From: Pterois miles
Lineage: Eukaryota; Chordata; Actinopteri; Perciformes; Scorpaenidae
Assembly: GCA_947000775.1 (NCBI GenBank)
Contig: CAMQGK010000567.1
Span: 865,001-929,000, forward strand
DNA length: 64,000 bases
Direction: 5' to 3'
This document shows, piece by piece, positions 35,781 through 46,960 of the stretch; within the stretch, counting starts at the first letter, position 1; each line of letters begins with the position of its first letter. Made by a program: the position numbers and the translations under genes. The notes beneath the pieces are model-generated. The model was not told the origin of the DNA. It worked only from the letters and a program-made list of their open reading frames with translations, and did not search any database.

Positions 35781-38336
35781 TGGGCTGTGTCCTCATATAC
35801 CATCACAAAACTGGAGTAAAAAGTATGCAGCAATATGGCAGAGCACAATGGCTGCAATCAGTGCAATTTAATTTTCAGATTTATTAAATTTAACCTGATT
35901 ACGTGAAAACGTCATAAAGGGAAAAAACAGATTTAAAAAGTTGGGCCTGCTGTGCTTTCTATGTGTTTCTCCTACGCCATCAGCTGAGATATGTGTGTGT
36001 GAGTAAATGTTATTAATAATGGCAAATAAATACTGTTATGTGTCTGCATCAGTGGTTCAGGTTTCACAGCTAATGCAACAATGTCAGCAGTCTGGATGCA
36101 CAACTCCTCTCTTTCTTCCGCTCAGTCATGCCTCTCTCTCCTATATCATCTTTCACGATTTTCAGAGAGCCCCTCATATCACACACACGAACACATGCAC
36201 ACGCATGCACATCCCCAGTCTTTTCCAGGAATCCTGGCACATAACTTCCTGGTTCTGGAGTCATTTGACCTGTCTGATGGGACTGTTAGAGGAGACAAAC
36301 AGACAGAACAGATGGACAGGAAACCTATTTGTTCAATCAGATTGCTGCGTTTCTCTGAAGCAATGTACTGCGCACTATTATTTCTCTGCTTTTCAATGAA
36401 CCCTGAACCACTACTGAAATACATCCTGGGCGGACATCCCAACTACGCAGACTAAAGGTCAGAAACACTAACAGATAAATGGAGGTGTGTAGTTCTGAGA
36501 TGATTCTCAAATTCCACCGCTGACCTGAGACAGAAGCCAGGCTGAGCCCGCCATGAGGTCATAACCCTGCAGGAGGTATGAAGGTCAGTCTGTCAAGAAG
36601 CCAGAAAAGTACAGAAAAACAGCTGCACTTCACTAGACAACCTGTGGCTCTGAACTGAAGCTGGAAATGTATGGATAAATCTGACATATCAGCCAGTTCT
36701 CTTTATAATGACAACACAAGCTTGAGTTTATGGGCTGCATATACACAATACATCAGTACTGAAACTCGCTGGGTCGCTATTCTTATTTTCAGGTGATTAC
36801 ACACTAAAGAAATCATACTTATTAATACTATATTCCATTTTTGCTAATAGATGCCCCTAAAGGCTACACACTGTTCCTTTAAAGTACCAAAAGTACTCAT
36901 TACGCACAATGGTGCATTTCAGAAAAATGAATATTATATTATTGGCTTATATTTATTGATGCATTAATATGTTCATCACTTTAATGTTACAGCTGTAGCT
37001 TAAACTATCATGATGTATTAGTTGATTTGTAGTTTGTATTAATAAGATAAGAGATAAGATATTCCTTTATTAGTCCCACAGTGGGCAAATTTTCAGTGTA
37101 CAGCAGCAAAAGAGACACAAAAACAAGAAGTTAAGAAAAAGTAGATAGACATAAAATACTGCAAAATATGAACAATATGAACAAGGTGAAATATTAAAAA
37201 TAGGAACTAATAGTCAGGATCTGTGAAGTTACTAATAGCCTAACACATGTTATCAAAGAAATGTAGTAGAGTAGAAGTATAACATAAAATGGAGGAACAA
37301 ATACCTCAAAACTGTATTAAAGTACAGTACTTAACTAATATTTACTACTTAAAGTACAGTAAATATATTGAGTTACATTCCACCACTACAATACAGACAC
37401 TAACTACGCAACAGGAAATATTTTTTATGAAAAGGCCTGTGTTCATTTTTGGTTCGACCCCTGAGCTCTCTGTTTTGGAGACACATGATCTAATTTTAGT
37501 CTATGAACTGCATCTCAGCTGTGTCGCACAGGCGCACCCATGATCTGAAGTGTTTTGTGCCTAGGAAGCGAGACTCAGGAACATCTTGGGTATTGAGGAA
37601 TATCTTTGCAGTGTTTTTTCAACTTTAACCTACATTTACTGCCACTAGACACTCCTAACCTTTCCCTCCTCTCTGATCTCCAACACCTGTCTGCCCTGTC
37701 GCTTGACCACACACTCGCTAAGCATTTTGGAAAAACAGATAAGGAATATTAGTGGTCAGACAATTACAGTTCACTAAAGCATGCAAATCTGAACAGGAAC
37801 AATTCCTAATCCGGAGCAAAAACAATCCCTGGTTCCAGCTTCCCGTTTATGAGGATTTGCTTCTTTTTGTCTTATTTGATCGGAAACTCAACTCAGGCTA
37901 CATTTTTCTTTTGGTCTGTTAGTTGGGGAACACCAAACGTTGATGATATCACCTTGGGCTTTAGGTGACTGTGATTTATCGACGGGATTTTGACTGAATG
38001 ATTAATTGATTAATTGAGAAAACTCTATGACATGTTAATTGGTAATAAAAAAAGCTCCTAAGTAGAGCATTGCTTCACTTGACCTGGAAAGAACCATGTT
38101 TGTTGACCAATCCACCAGCTCTATCCGCTTAATTTGCATATTCAGGTGTCAATGCAGGCAAAGTTGAGATAATGGATGCGTATTAATACCAAGTTTAATG
38201 CAAAGACCTGTGATCAGATGACATTGTCCAGGTAATGTGCCCAGACATTGACCACATTTGAAAAACTTAAACTACCATGAAAAAAGAATGACACAACATG
38301 AATAAAAAAAATCTCTATATATACACATTGGATGTC
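35781..38336. other. Intergenic DNA with two dispersed-repeat fragments
   Basis: 36790-36885 is the 3' end of the MITE family seen at 23523. 37042-37180 is a retroelement-tail-like segment (CCTTTATTAGTCCCACAGTGGG). No gene is visible. Overlapping short frames at 36007-36455 have no family features. Confidence 0.55.
37042..37180 (+). mobile_element. Retroelement-tail-like fragment
   Basis: It begins ATAAGATAAGAGATAAGATAT, followed by CCTTTATTAGTCCCACAGTGGG and a GTGTACAGCAGCAAAAGAGA body. The same motif occurs reversed at 22340 and in diverged form at 38686 and 62890. It looks like a fish LINE 3' end; the family is not established. Confidence 0.45.
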
Positions 38337-38350
38337 TGACCTTTTGACCT
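38337..38350 (-). promoter_or_regulatory. hoxb1a: Perfect DR2 retinoic acid response element
   Basis: On the minus strand this reads AGGTCA-AA-AGGTCA, two perfect half-sites with spacer 2. An upstream DR2 RARE of this kind is known to repress mouse Hoxb1 in r3 and r5. It lies ~4.5 kb upstream of the hoxb1a start, at the edge of a repeat-poor block (38340-38650). The assignment to hoxb1a is inferred from position and the mouse precedent. Confidence 0.65.
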
Positions 38351-38650
38351 CTCTCCTGTAGTCTCTTCACCACCCAGACAGCCGTGTGGGTGTCATTTAA
38401 TCTTCGTCTTGTCCTGGTCTGTTCCTGCAGACTTCCTGCCCACTCGCTCTCTCTCTCTCTCCTTTCAGCCTCTCACTGATCATTAACCTCCCTCCTTGTC
38501 ACACGCCCACGCCGCTCGTCCTGATTTCGTCCTGGCGGCGGGACGGCGGTGCGTCTGCTGTCAAGGCCTTCACAGAGGCTCTGGAGGGGAGAAATAGATG
38601 AGGGTTTCATTGGAGGTGGTTATAATGGAGAGGAATAATCGGTAACAAGA
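38351..38650 (+). promoter_or_regulatory. Candidate conserved block beside the DR2 element
   Basis: A GC-richer, non-repetitive stretch with TGATCATTAACC, CACGCCCACGCC and CTGCTGTCAAGG (containing a Prep/Meis-type CTGTCA). The C-rich CGCCCACGC read on the minus strand gives GCGTGGGCG, a consensus EGR/Krox20 site, which fits a rhombomere 3/5 element. There is no coding signature. Conservation is inferred from texture. Confidence 0.45.
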
Positions 38651-38685
38651 AGGTGTGCAAACAAGCAAATATTTCATACAGACAT

Positions 38686-38880
38686 GAAAAGATTAAGATA
38701 AGATTGCATTTTATTAATCCTGAGGGAAAGTGCTGTGCCGCAGCTGCGATGTTAAGTGGGAAAAGTGCAAATATAAAGAGTCCAAATATAAAATATGATA
38801 CAACATATACAACCCCAATATCAAGAGAGCAGCTGTTGCTGGCTGCTGCTCGCACGGCAAAAAACATAATTCTGAAATTA
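38686..38880 (+). mobile_element. Diverged retroelement-tail-like fragment
   Basis: AAGATAAGATTGCATTTTATTAATCCTGAGGGAAAGTG is a diverged version of the motif at 37042, given here as two overlapping cues: AAGATAAGATTGC and TTTATTAATCC. The body includes GCAGCTGTTGCTGGC. Boundaries are approximate. Confidence 0.35.
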
Positions 38881-40115
38881 TGGAAAGATTTTGCTGTTTG
38901 CCCTAAAAAGGGTACGAGTACAAGTTTTTAATGTCCTAATACTGGAACAATCCAAGGACAACGGATAAAAAAATGCTTCTTAAGAATACAACTAAACACA
39001 AAACCTATGTGAAAAATCCAATCATTTACACAATTGCGGGTCATTGTTCTACACACACACATTCACAGAAAGAACATTGTGTTGTTGTCAAGGCTATTCC
39101 TGCTTCCTGTCCTGCTGGACCGACAGGGTTTGGCCGACCAGAAGGCCTCCTGTCTGCCTTAACCTCATTTCTATAACAGATCAGCTCATTCATTCAATTA
39201 GCAAACACACACAAGCATGCACGCGCACATGCACATCAGCCATCAGAAATCTATGGCCTCCCAATCCAATTGTTGAAAAGTAAACTGATTCCCAAAAGTC
39301 TCTGCGAACTGGTCGATAGCAACCTTTTGATCCATTAAAAGATTTCCTGCGTCCTGTAAGGAAAACGTGCAGGGGAGGTGTATGGTCTAATCAATAATCT
39401 TTAAAAGTGACGATCAGTGTTAGTAAACTGGGCCAAAGGAGCACAAACGGAACGGCGTCTTTAAACAGAGGAAAGACGAAGCTCCGGTCTGTCAGTGCTG
39501 GGTGTTACAGTAGAGGTCAGCAAGTCAGTCAATCAGCCCTACTGACGAATTTAAATGTCAGAGCCGAGCAGCTGGCAGCGCAGTATTACACTCACTGTAG
39601 CAACACAATGTTCACAGCGGATTTAAACTCTAGGATAATTAATCATCAGTGGCATCAGAATCTGCAAAACACACTGCACATGACTTGATTACAACTGTGG
39701 TCACTAAACACACCGCTGTGGTTCTCCTTTCACGTTGTTGATCTTGGATTTGGAGGGGTTTTAGTTAGGCCTGGCTGAGATCCAAGTGTGAAACCTAATG
39801 TGTACACACGCAGTATGTATAATGGAAATGTCCTTTGAAAGGATAATTCCAGTTTATTACATCTTGTATAAAGTATAAATGTAGGTTGCGATAAAATGCA
39901 ACAGGTGCAGTGTCTCTACAGATCCAGTTCCTTTCTTTCCAGATATGATCCTTCAGACCAGAAATCCTTCTTTGGGCCTTCTCAGTGCCTGTGTAGTCCC
40001 AGTAAAGACCCCAGATCTTATATGGCTTATGGCATCAAAGTTGTAAAACACTAGAATTATCCTTGATTTGTTAAACTTTAAGTTGTGTTGACATTACTAT
40101 AAGATCAGCCTTACA
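38881..40115. other. Intergenic DNA upstream of the minisatellite
   Basis: No gene or repeat recognised. Near 40093 one degenerate, partial version of the 37-bp unit precedes the regular array. Confidence 0.55.
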
Positions 40116-41840
40116 TTACTATTAGAACCACATAGCAGCAGTGTTACAGTAGTTACTATTACAACCACGTAGCAGCGGTGTTACAGTAGTTACTATTAGA
40201 ACCACGTAGCAGCGGTGTTACAGTAGTTACTATTAGAACCACGTAGCAGCGGTGTTACAGTAGTTACTATTATAACCACGTAGCAGCAGTGTTACAGTAG
40301 TTACTATTAGAACCACGTAGCAGCGGTGTTACAGTAGTTACTATTAGAACCACGTAGCAGCAGTGTTACAGTAGTTACTATTAGAACCACGTAGCAGCAG
40401 TGTTACAGTAGTTACTATTAGAACCACGTAGCAGCGGTGTTACAGTAGTTACTATTAGAACCACGTAGCAGCGGTGTTACAGTAGTTCCTACTAGAACCA
40501 CGTAGCAGCAGTGTTACAGTAGTGACTATTAGATCCTTGTAACAGCAGTGTTACAGTAGTTACTATTAGAACCACGTAGCAGCGGTGTTACAGTAGTTAC
40601 TATTAGAACCACGTAGCAGCGGTGTTACAGTAGTTACTATTAGAACCATGTAACAGCGGTGTTACAGTAGTGACTATTAGATCCTTGTAACAGCAGTGTT
40701 ACAGTAGTTACTATTAGAACCACGTAGCAGCGGTGTTACAGTAGTTACTATTACAACCACGTAGCAGCAGTGTTACAGTAGTTCCTATTAGAACCACGTA
40801 GCAGCGGTGTTACAGTAGTTCCTACTAGAACCACGTAGCAGCAGTATTACAGTAGTGACTATTAGATCCTTGTAACAGCAGTGTTACAGTAGTTACTATT
40901 AGAACCATGTAACAGCGGTGTTACAGTAGTTACTATTAGAACCATGTAACAGCGGTGTTACAGTAGTGACTATTAGATCCTTGTAACAGCAGTGTTACAG
41001 TAGTTACTATTAGAACCATGTAACAGCGGTGTTACAGTAGTTACTATTAGAACCATGTAACAGCAGTGTTACAGTAGTGACTATTAGATCCTTGTAACAG
41101 CGGTGTTACAGTAGTTACTATTAGAACCATGTAACAGCGGTGTTACAGTAGTTACTATTAGAACCATGTAACAGCGGTGTTACAGTAGTGACTATTAGAT
41201 CCTTGTAACAGCAGTGTTACAGTAGTTACTATTAGAACCATGTAACAGCGGTGTTACAGTAGTTACTATTAGAACCATGTAACAGCGGTGTTACAGTAGT
41301 GACTATTAGATCCTTGTAACAGCAGTGTTACAGTAGTTACTATTAGAACCATGTAACAGCAGTGTTACAGTAGTTACTATTAGAACCATGTAACAGCAGT
41401 GTTACAGTAGTTACTATTAGAACCATGTAACAGCGGTGTTACAGTAGTGACTATTAGATCCTTGTAACAGCAGTGTTACAGTAGTTACTATTAGAACCAT
41501 GTAACAGCAGTGTTACAGTAGTTACTATTAGAACCATGTAACAGCAGTGTTACAGTAGTTCCTATTAGAACCATGTAACAGCAGTGTGACAGTAGTTACT
41601 CTTAGAACCATGTAACAGCAGTGTTACAGTAGTTACTCTTAGAACCATGTAGCAGCAGTGTTACAGTAGTTACTATTAGAACCATGTAGCAGCAGTGTTA
41701 CAGTAGTTACTATTAGAACCATGTAACAGCAGTGTTACAGTAGTTACTCTTAGAACCATGTAGCAGCAGTGTTACAGTAGTTACTATTAGAACCATGTAG
41801 CAGCAGTGTTACAGTAGTTACTATTAGAACCTTGTAGCAT
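40116..41840 (+). repeat. 37-bp minisatellite, 46 full units plus a partial
   Basis: The unit runs TTACTATTAGAACCACGTAG then CAGCGGTGTTACAGTAG (37 bp). Phase is exact from 40116 to 41818, so all 46 units are the same length with no indels. A second type, TGACTATTAGATCCTTGTAAC..., recurs at 40523, 40671, 40856, 40967, 41078, 41189, 41300 and 41448. Four consecutive 111-bp intervals show a three-unit higher-order repeat. Many units contain GTAACA-GCGG-TGTTAC, a perfect 6-bp stem. The 5' units keep CACGTAGCAGCGG, while later ones carry CATGTAACAGC. There is no ORF. Confidence 0.97.
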
Positions 41841-41920
41841 TGTATTAGTTTTTGGCATAGAGGCCGTCTGGAGGCAGCAGGCTGCTCACAGCTCTTCTTT
41901 TCTTCTCTGCCTCTCTCTTT

Positions 41921-42010
41921 GCTCTGACAGATCCGTGCTGATATCAGATTGATGGCCCGGTTTGATTGAAGTCTCTTTGTCGTGCTAATGTCACGGCGAG
42001 TGATGGATGA
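41921..42010 (+). promoter_or_regulatory. hoxb1a: hoxb1a rhombomere-4 autoregulatory enhancer
   Basis: It contains, in order, the pieces known from the vertebrate Hoxb1 ARE: TGACAG (41925-41930), the reverse of the Prep/Meis CTGTCA; AGATTGATGG (41946-41955), a Pbx/Hox site; TTTGATTGAA (41961-41970), a second Pbx/Hox-like repeat; CTTTGTCGTGCTAATG (41975-41990), a Sox-Oct composite; and TGATGGATGA (42001-42010), the key third Pbx/Hox repeat with one change from TGATGGATGG. It ends ~815 bp upstream of the hoxb1a ATG. In mouse, Hoxb1 binds here with Pbx and Prep to maintain its own r4 expression. Site identities are seen; activity is inferred. Confidence 0.85.
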
Positions 42011-42076
42011 GGCGCGTGCGTCAGCGCAAACGCGCGCGCAAAAACTCCACTCTAAAACCGAAAAGTGCCCCTCCCC

Positions 42077-42078
<2 letters not shown>

Positions 42079-42130
<52 letters not shown>
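42079..42130. repeat. (CA)26 microsatellite between r4 enhancer and hoxb1a promoter
   Basis: A pure AC run about 70 bp downstream of the enhancer. Length variation here would change enhancer-promoter spacing. Confidence 0.95.
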
Positions 42131-42134
<4 letters not shown>

Positions 42135-42825
42135 TGGTTCCCCCGTTTCTGTGACCGACTGACAAACTTCTGTCCTCCGGTCACCATAGGCGACGTGACG
42201 ACGAGCCACGTGACCCGCGGCAGAGGTAAGAAAAGAAGTGACACGGAAAAGAGAGAGAGGGGAGAAAGAGAGTCACAGAAAAAGGGGGAAAGCAGAGAAA
42301 TAGAGAGAAAAAGAAGGGAATGGAGGACGGAGTGTGACCTGTGTGGAGGTGAAGAGGTGACTCGGCTCTTTTCTGTCTTCTCGCGGGGTTTTCCACTGTC
42401 ACCGATGAGCTGTTGACAGTAAGGCCTTCCGTTTACGCACACACACCACAGCAGAGCGCATTATTCATGTGTGTTTCGGGTTTGGGGACGCGCAGATCCC
42501 ACTTTTTTTCCTCCATACTTGAAGTTTCTGCTGGTTTTATTTTATCACATTTTTGCTGAACATTTTATATTTTAAGTATCTATTTTTTCTCAAAATATTT
42601 TCTTTTCATTAGGCATTTTTTTATTTTATGTTGTTTTTTTTTTATGTTCGCTCAGCTGAGAGATTTCACACCATCCTATTTTCTCTTGGAGAAAAAAACG
42701 CTGTTAATGGAATTCTTCGATTTTTTATGTTTATTCTGACTCATTTTTGTCAACTTCATCTGTGGGCTCTTGCTTACTGCTGATCCTTTTACACTTCATT
42801 CAGCCCCACTGTGCCTCCGGTCTGA
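42131..42825 (+). promoter_or_regulatory. hoxb1a: hoxb1a promoter and 5' UTR
   Basis: It contains an E-box CACGTG (42207-42212) in a GCCACGTGAC context, a purine-rich stretch (42235-42320) and AGGTGA-AG-AGGTGA (42347-42360), a weak DR2-like repeat. The last ~300 bp are T-rich. No clear TATA box or transcription start can be fixed. Confidence 0.5.
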
Positions 42826-45435
42826 ATGGACAACATGAACTCGTTTGTGGAATACTCCATCTGTAACCGACCGGTTACCGGCTCATATTCTGCTCCTAAA
42901 TCTGGATACCACCACCACCATCCTCATCATCTGCACCATTATCCCCTGGATCATCATCAGGGCTTCCCGGTGACCTCCGGCTCCTTTCATACTGGGCCCA
43001 CCGGCTCTCCAGTTCCTGTTAACGGGGCGAAAAGTGACAGCAGCGTCGGGGGAGCGAGTTACACGGGCGATGGGCGGCTGTACGCGGGCTCTGGAGGTGG
43101 CGGAGCGCACGGGACTGCAGGGGCGACCCAGCATCAACAGCAGCATCCTCCTCCTCATCATCATGAGCAGCAACAGCATCAGCACAACGGCTACCAACTT
43201 CACCAAACCCAAAGCTTACAAAGCGGAACACTGTCTCCCTATAATACCGGGAATAGCGGCAACACCGGGGTCTATGCGGGTCAGGCGTGCGCCACAAACT
43301 CGGACTACGCTAACGCGATAGGCCCTCCCAACACCGTTCATCCGCAGTATTTCATGGAGGAGTCTGTGGCCTCCACCTACTATCATCAATCAACCTTCCC
43401 CAGCTCGGCCCCCACCGTCGGGCCCAGCTACGGGGCCCTGGCAGGGGCCTACTGCGGGCCTCAGGGCGCTCTGGCCGGGCCGCAGTATCCACAGCAGCTC
43501 GGTGGGGGTCTGGACGCAGCGGGCTACCTGGGGCTTCCACATGCGGGAGGTTACGGCGAGCTACCGGTCTCCCAGGACCGAGACAGGGGAGATGAGGAGG
43601 GCCAGCAGGCCGGGCAGGGGCAGACCTTCGACTGGATGAAGGTGAAGAGAAACCCGCCTAAAACAGGTGAGGAAGGGTGGGTTTTCTGGTGATAGTGGGT
43701 CCTGCAGGTCGTCAGCATCTATCATAGTCATAAATCCTTTATGAACAATTGAGATGAGGAAAAAAAGGGGAGAAATGGCCAATACAATGTGAAAAAGAAA
43801 TCTCAGGGGAGCGGGCTGAATAACACTTCGGCCTATTTTGATTTTACAATCGCAACAGATTCCTCCCTCTGAAAATGAAATTACTATTAGCCTGAAATGA
43901 TTTTTTTCCTGTGGTCCCCAGTTTCTAATTCCTCGGTATACACAGATGTCAGGCTTTTCTGATGTAAATGTTACTTTCCGTCTGTTCTTCCCTTCTTTAC
44001 ACTCAAGTCTCAATTCGTTTCACTGTAAACCAACGGAGAATTAAAAACATAATAATATGTTTGAGATGTGGTTCCATACACTGTATATAAAAACGAAGGG
44101 TTCATTATCATTATGATAATTATGATTTAATTTCATAAATCTTTCAACCACGTTAAAACGTTTGCTGGCATGGCCTTTTCACGAATATTGATCGCTTTAT
44201 TTTCATTATTATTAATAACATGCATTTGCTTTACAATAAATAAATACAATTCTTTTTGTTTGCGTCAATTGGCTGTTGAATTTTTATTTCACGTGGAAAT
44301 TATGTTAACACTGTGTGCATTCATTATTTTGTCATTTAAATAATATAAACTCAACTATTTAATGTTTGCTGTTCCACATGGAACAATAGATGAAACGTTT
44401 CATTTTCTCATTGCGACGTAAACTTGACTGGTCACATTTTATCGTTTATAAGTAAAAAAAAAAAAAAAAAAAAGGCGTTTTTGTGTTTTCAGGGCTCAGT
44501 CCTATCTCAGGACTGATAGCAGGTCTGGTCTGGGTCCACTATGGCCCCCGACGTCTGATACGGTTTTTTCTCCTCTCTCTGTTTCTCTCTTAATGGATAT
44601 AACAGACGGGTTACTTCACCCTAGGAAGTCTGTCCTGCTCTGTTATCTTTAACCCCCCCCACCCCCCCCCCCCCCACCCCAACCCTGACTCTCCATCCCT
44701 CCCTTCGTCTGTTCACGAGCCCTTTCCCCAAACCCTCCTTTGTTTTTCCCTCTTGTCGATCCTGTGACATTAAACCTCTAAAATCTGGACTTTTACCATC
44801 GTGATGAGTTGGTTTGGAGATAACCTCAGTCATGAAAAACAACGCATGATATAGTCTGTATTTAAATAGCCCAATTAGCACCGAATGAGTACATATTTAC
44901 AAAAATAAATATTAATAAATAAAGACATGAACACAGCAAATAAGATACGACAAAAAAAAAAAGGGGGGGGGGGTTTAGGCCTGAACAGTAGTAGTTCTTT
45001 GTATTAGCATTCAAACACATGTTTTATGTATTAATATTATTAATAAGTTCCTAATAACCACCTCTCTCCCCTCTCCTCTACCCAGTCAAAGTGTCCGACT
45101 TCGGCCTCTCTGGAGCGCACAACAACGCCATGCGCACCAACTTCAGCACGCGGCAGCTCACGGAGCTCGAGAAGGAGTTCCACTTCAGCAAGTACCTGAC
45201 TCGGGCGCGGCGCGTGGAGATCGCCGCCACGCTCGAGCTCAACGAGACGCAGGTGAAAATTTGGTTCCAGAACCGGCGCATGAAGCAGAAGAAACGCGAA
45301 CGGGAGGGCGCCTCCGCTACGGCGCGCTCCTCCTCGTCCTCCGGTACAGACGGTGGCTTCAGCAAGGACTTGGAGGACACCGATCACTCCTCCGCGTCCA
45401 CGTCTCCGGGGGCGTCCCCGAGCTCGGAGACGTAG
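42826..45435 (+). CDS. hoxb1a: Homeobox protein Hox-B1a (exons 42826-43666 and 45086-45435)
   Basis: Nuclear homeodomain transcription factor of paralogue group 1 that specifies rhombomere 4 and its facial motor neurons, with Pbx and Prep/Meis. The join gives 396 residues. The start MDNMNSFVEYSICNR is characteristic of Hoxb1; a second ATG at 42835 is possible, but the first matches the family. His-rich (about residues 29-44) and Gln/His-rich (about 105-125) stretches follow. The hexapeptide TFDWMK is at residues 267-272. The homeodomain spans residues 293-352 (45121-45300), with [18 protein letters not shown] and [11 protein letters not shown]. The tail ends TSPGASPSSET. Donor AACAG|GTGAGG and acceptor ACCCAG|TC join in phase 1. 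It is longer than typical fish Hoxb1a through the low-complexity N-terminal half. It is the last Hox gene of the cluster. Confidence 0.96.
43667..45085 (+). other. hoxb1a: hoxb1a intron 1
   Basis: 1.4-kb phase-1 intron between hexapeptide and homeodomain exons. It contains a poly(A) run near 44457, a C-rich run near 44650-44680 and a short A10G9 run near 44951. A minus-strand 150-codon frame across the exon-intron boundary has no family features. Confidence 0.95.
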
Positions 45436-46290
45436 TCAGCGCGAGCGACGTGACTGGTTCTGTAGAACTCGCTCAGGAAAACAGCTAATGCACTAGTCAG
45501 CCTCTTCTACTTCTGCGTTGGTTACTGACTGCCTACAGGTCCCAGAATCCCCCCCTGAAAACTCACCCAGCACCTGGACTGCACCTGCATTCAAGGAGTT
45601 TTATATGTAGATGTGCTCTGGTTTATATGCTGCTTGGTCAGGTGTTTTTTTTAGTGGATAAAAAAATGATTCCTTTAAATCAGTGACCTCCAGTGACTTA
45701 TTGAGACGTCAAAAAGCACTACAGCTGGATACACAGTTAGCCCATACTTGATATTGTGACCGCAAGACCTGCACTGATGTAACATCAGACACAGGGGACC
45801 TATACTATGAGGCAACCAACATGAGCAAACATATGGATGATGACTGGCAATGCAAAATGCCTCACCTGGAGCAGAAAGTGGTAGAAATAGCAATAATGGA
45901 ACAACCTCAGATACACCTCCCACCGTTTATCCGGGTAGCTGTCCAGGCGAACTCTGCAGGTTCCTCAAAACCAAACCAAAATCATCACATTGTTGCATGG
46001 AACTGGTGGTCGTGGTTGTTGAGAAAAAAAAAAATCTTTAACAAGAAACAAACTGAGAAGGTAAACTGACTCACTGGTTAAACTGATCACAGTTCATGTC
46101 CTCAGGAAGGTCATAAAATTTGTTATGGTTAAAGGTGCTAAATTGCAAATTCAGAGCAATAATATAGCAACAAAGACTTGCCATGTAAAGATATAAGCTA
46201 GAGCAACACACTGACCCCAACTCATCCAATACCACTGCTTGGTCAGTGCCCCTCAACATCGGAGACAGACGCACAGGGTAACCCTCTCGG
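45436..46290 (+). other. hoxb1a: hoxb1a 3' UTR and downstream DNA
   Basis: Noncoding sequence after the TAG at 45433-45435. I found no convincing AATAAA in the first 600 bp, so the 3' end of the transcript is not placed. Short frames here lack family features. Confidence 0.45.
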
Positions 46291-46960
46291 GTCACCTTTG
46301 GATGGACCAGGGACGTTGTGTCAGTGTACGGCTGTTACGTGTTTTTTTTTTTCAAAATAAACTTCTGTTTTCACAGGAAGTTAGGTTTAGGCAACACAAC
46401 AACTCAAGCTATGTTTACATGCGCCAAATTTCTCCAATCCGATCTGAGCCTCAGTTGATCGGAAATTCTAAATCGACTGTTTACATGGACACTAAATAAT
46501 ATGATCCGATCACGATGTGCGTATAAATGCGCCGAGCGTTTAATCAGAATAAATCCTTTGGGCGTGCGCAGAGTTGTCTAATTTTCCAGAAATAGTAGAA
46601 GAAGAAGAAGCTGTACTTCTGCCTGTGTTGTAAACAAACGTCGCAGTGTCTGTCATGCATCACGCTGACGTAGATAATTTTACCCCAACCAGGAAGACAT
46701 GATCCGAATGGGTGTGTACATGGACGCAGATCGGAACAACAATCGGCATAAACCACCTCTCTTATTCGGAATGAAATCTCTTTCCAAATGGGCCGTATCG
46801 GATCAGAATCTTCTGCTTGACGTATTTACATGAAGTATTTTAAATTCTGATTATTTGTGTCCATGTAAACATAGCTTTAGTTAGGGTTAGGAGACGGGTC
46901 GTAGTTGACTTTAACGTCACTGACTAGTGACTGATGTGACTACCAGGACTGTTGCTATAA
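46291..46960 (+). mobile_element. TTAGG-type element fragment interrupted by a MITE
   Basis: Core pieces (TCAAAATAAACTTCTG, AGTTAGGTTTAGGCAACACAAC) precede 46405, and TTAGTTAGGGTTAGG follows 46877, so one TTAGG-type copy was split by the later MITE insertion. Outer boundaries are approximate. Confidence 0.5.
46406..46877. mobile_element. 472-bp MITE with perfect 16-bp TIRs
   Basis: The left end AAGCTATGTTTACATG is the exact reverse complement of the right end CATGTAAACATAGCTT. The inner ends also pair in part: GATCCGAT-type words occur near both sides. There is no transposase ORF. It sits inside a TTAGG-type element, which gives the insertion order. Confidence 0.75.

Noticed and set aside
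40116..41840. CRISPR-like array
   Set aside because: Units are contiguous without unique spacers, and the genome is vertebrate.
42347..42360. AGGTGA-AG-AGGTGA as a second hoxb1a DR2 RARE
   Set aside because: Both half-sites end GA rather than CA and the context is purine-rich, so a chance match is likely; the perfect DR2 at 38337 is a better candidate.
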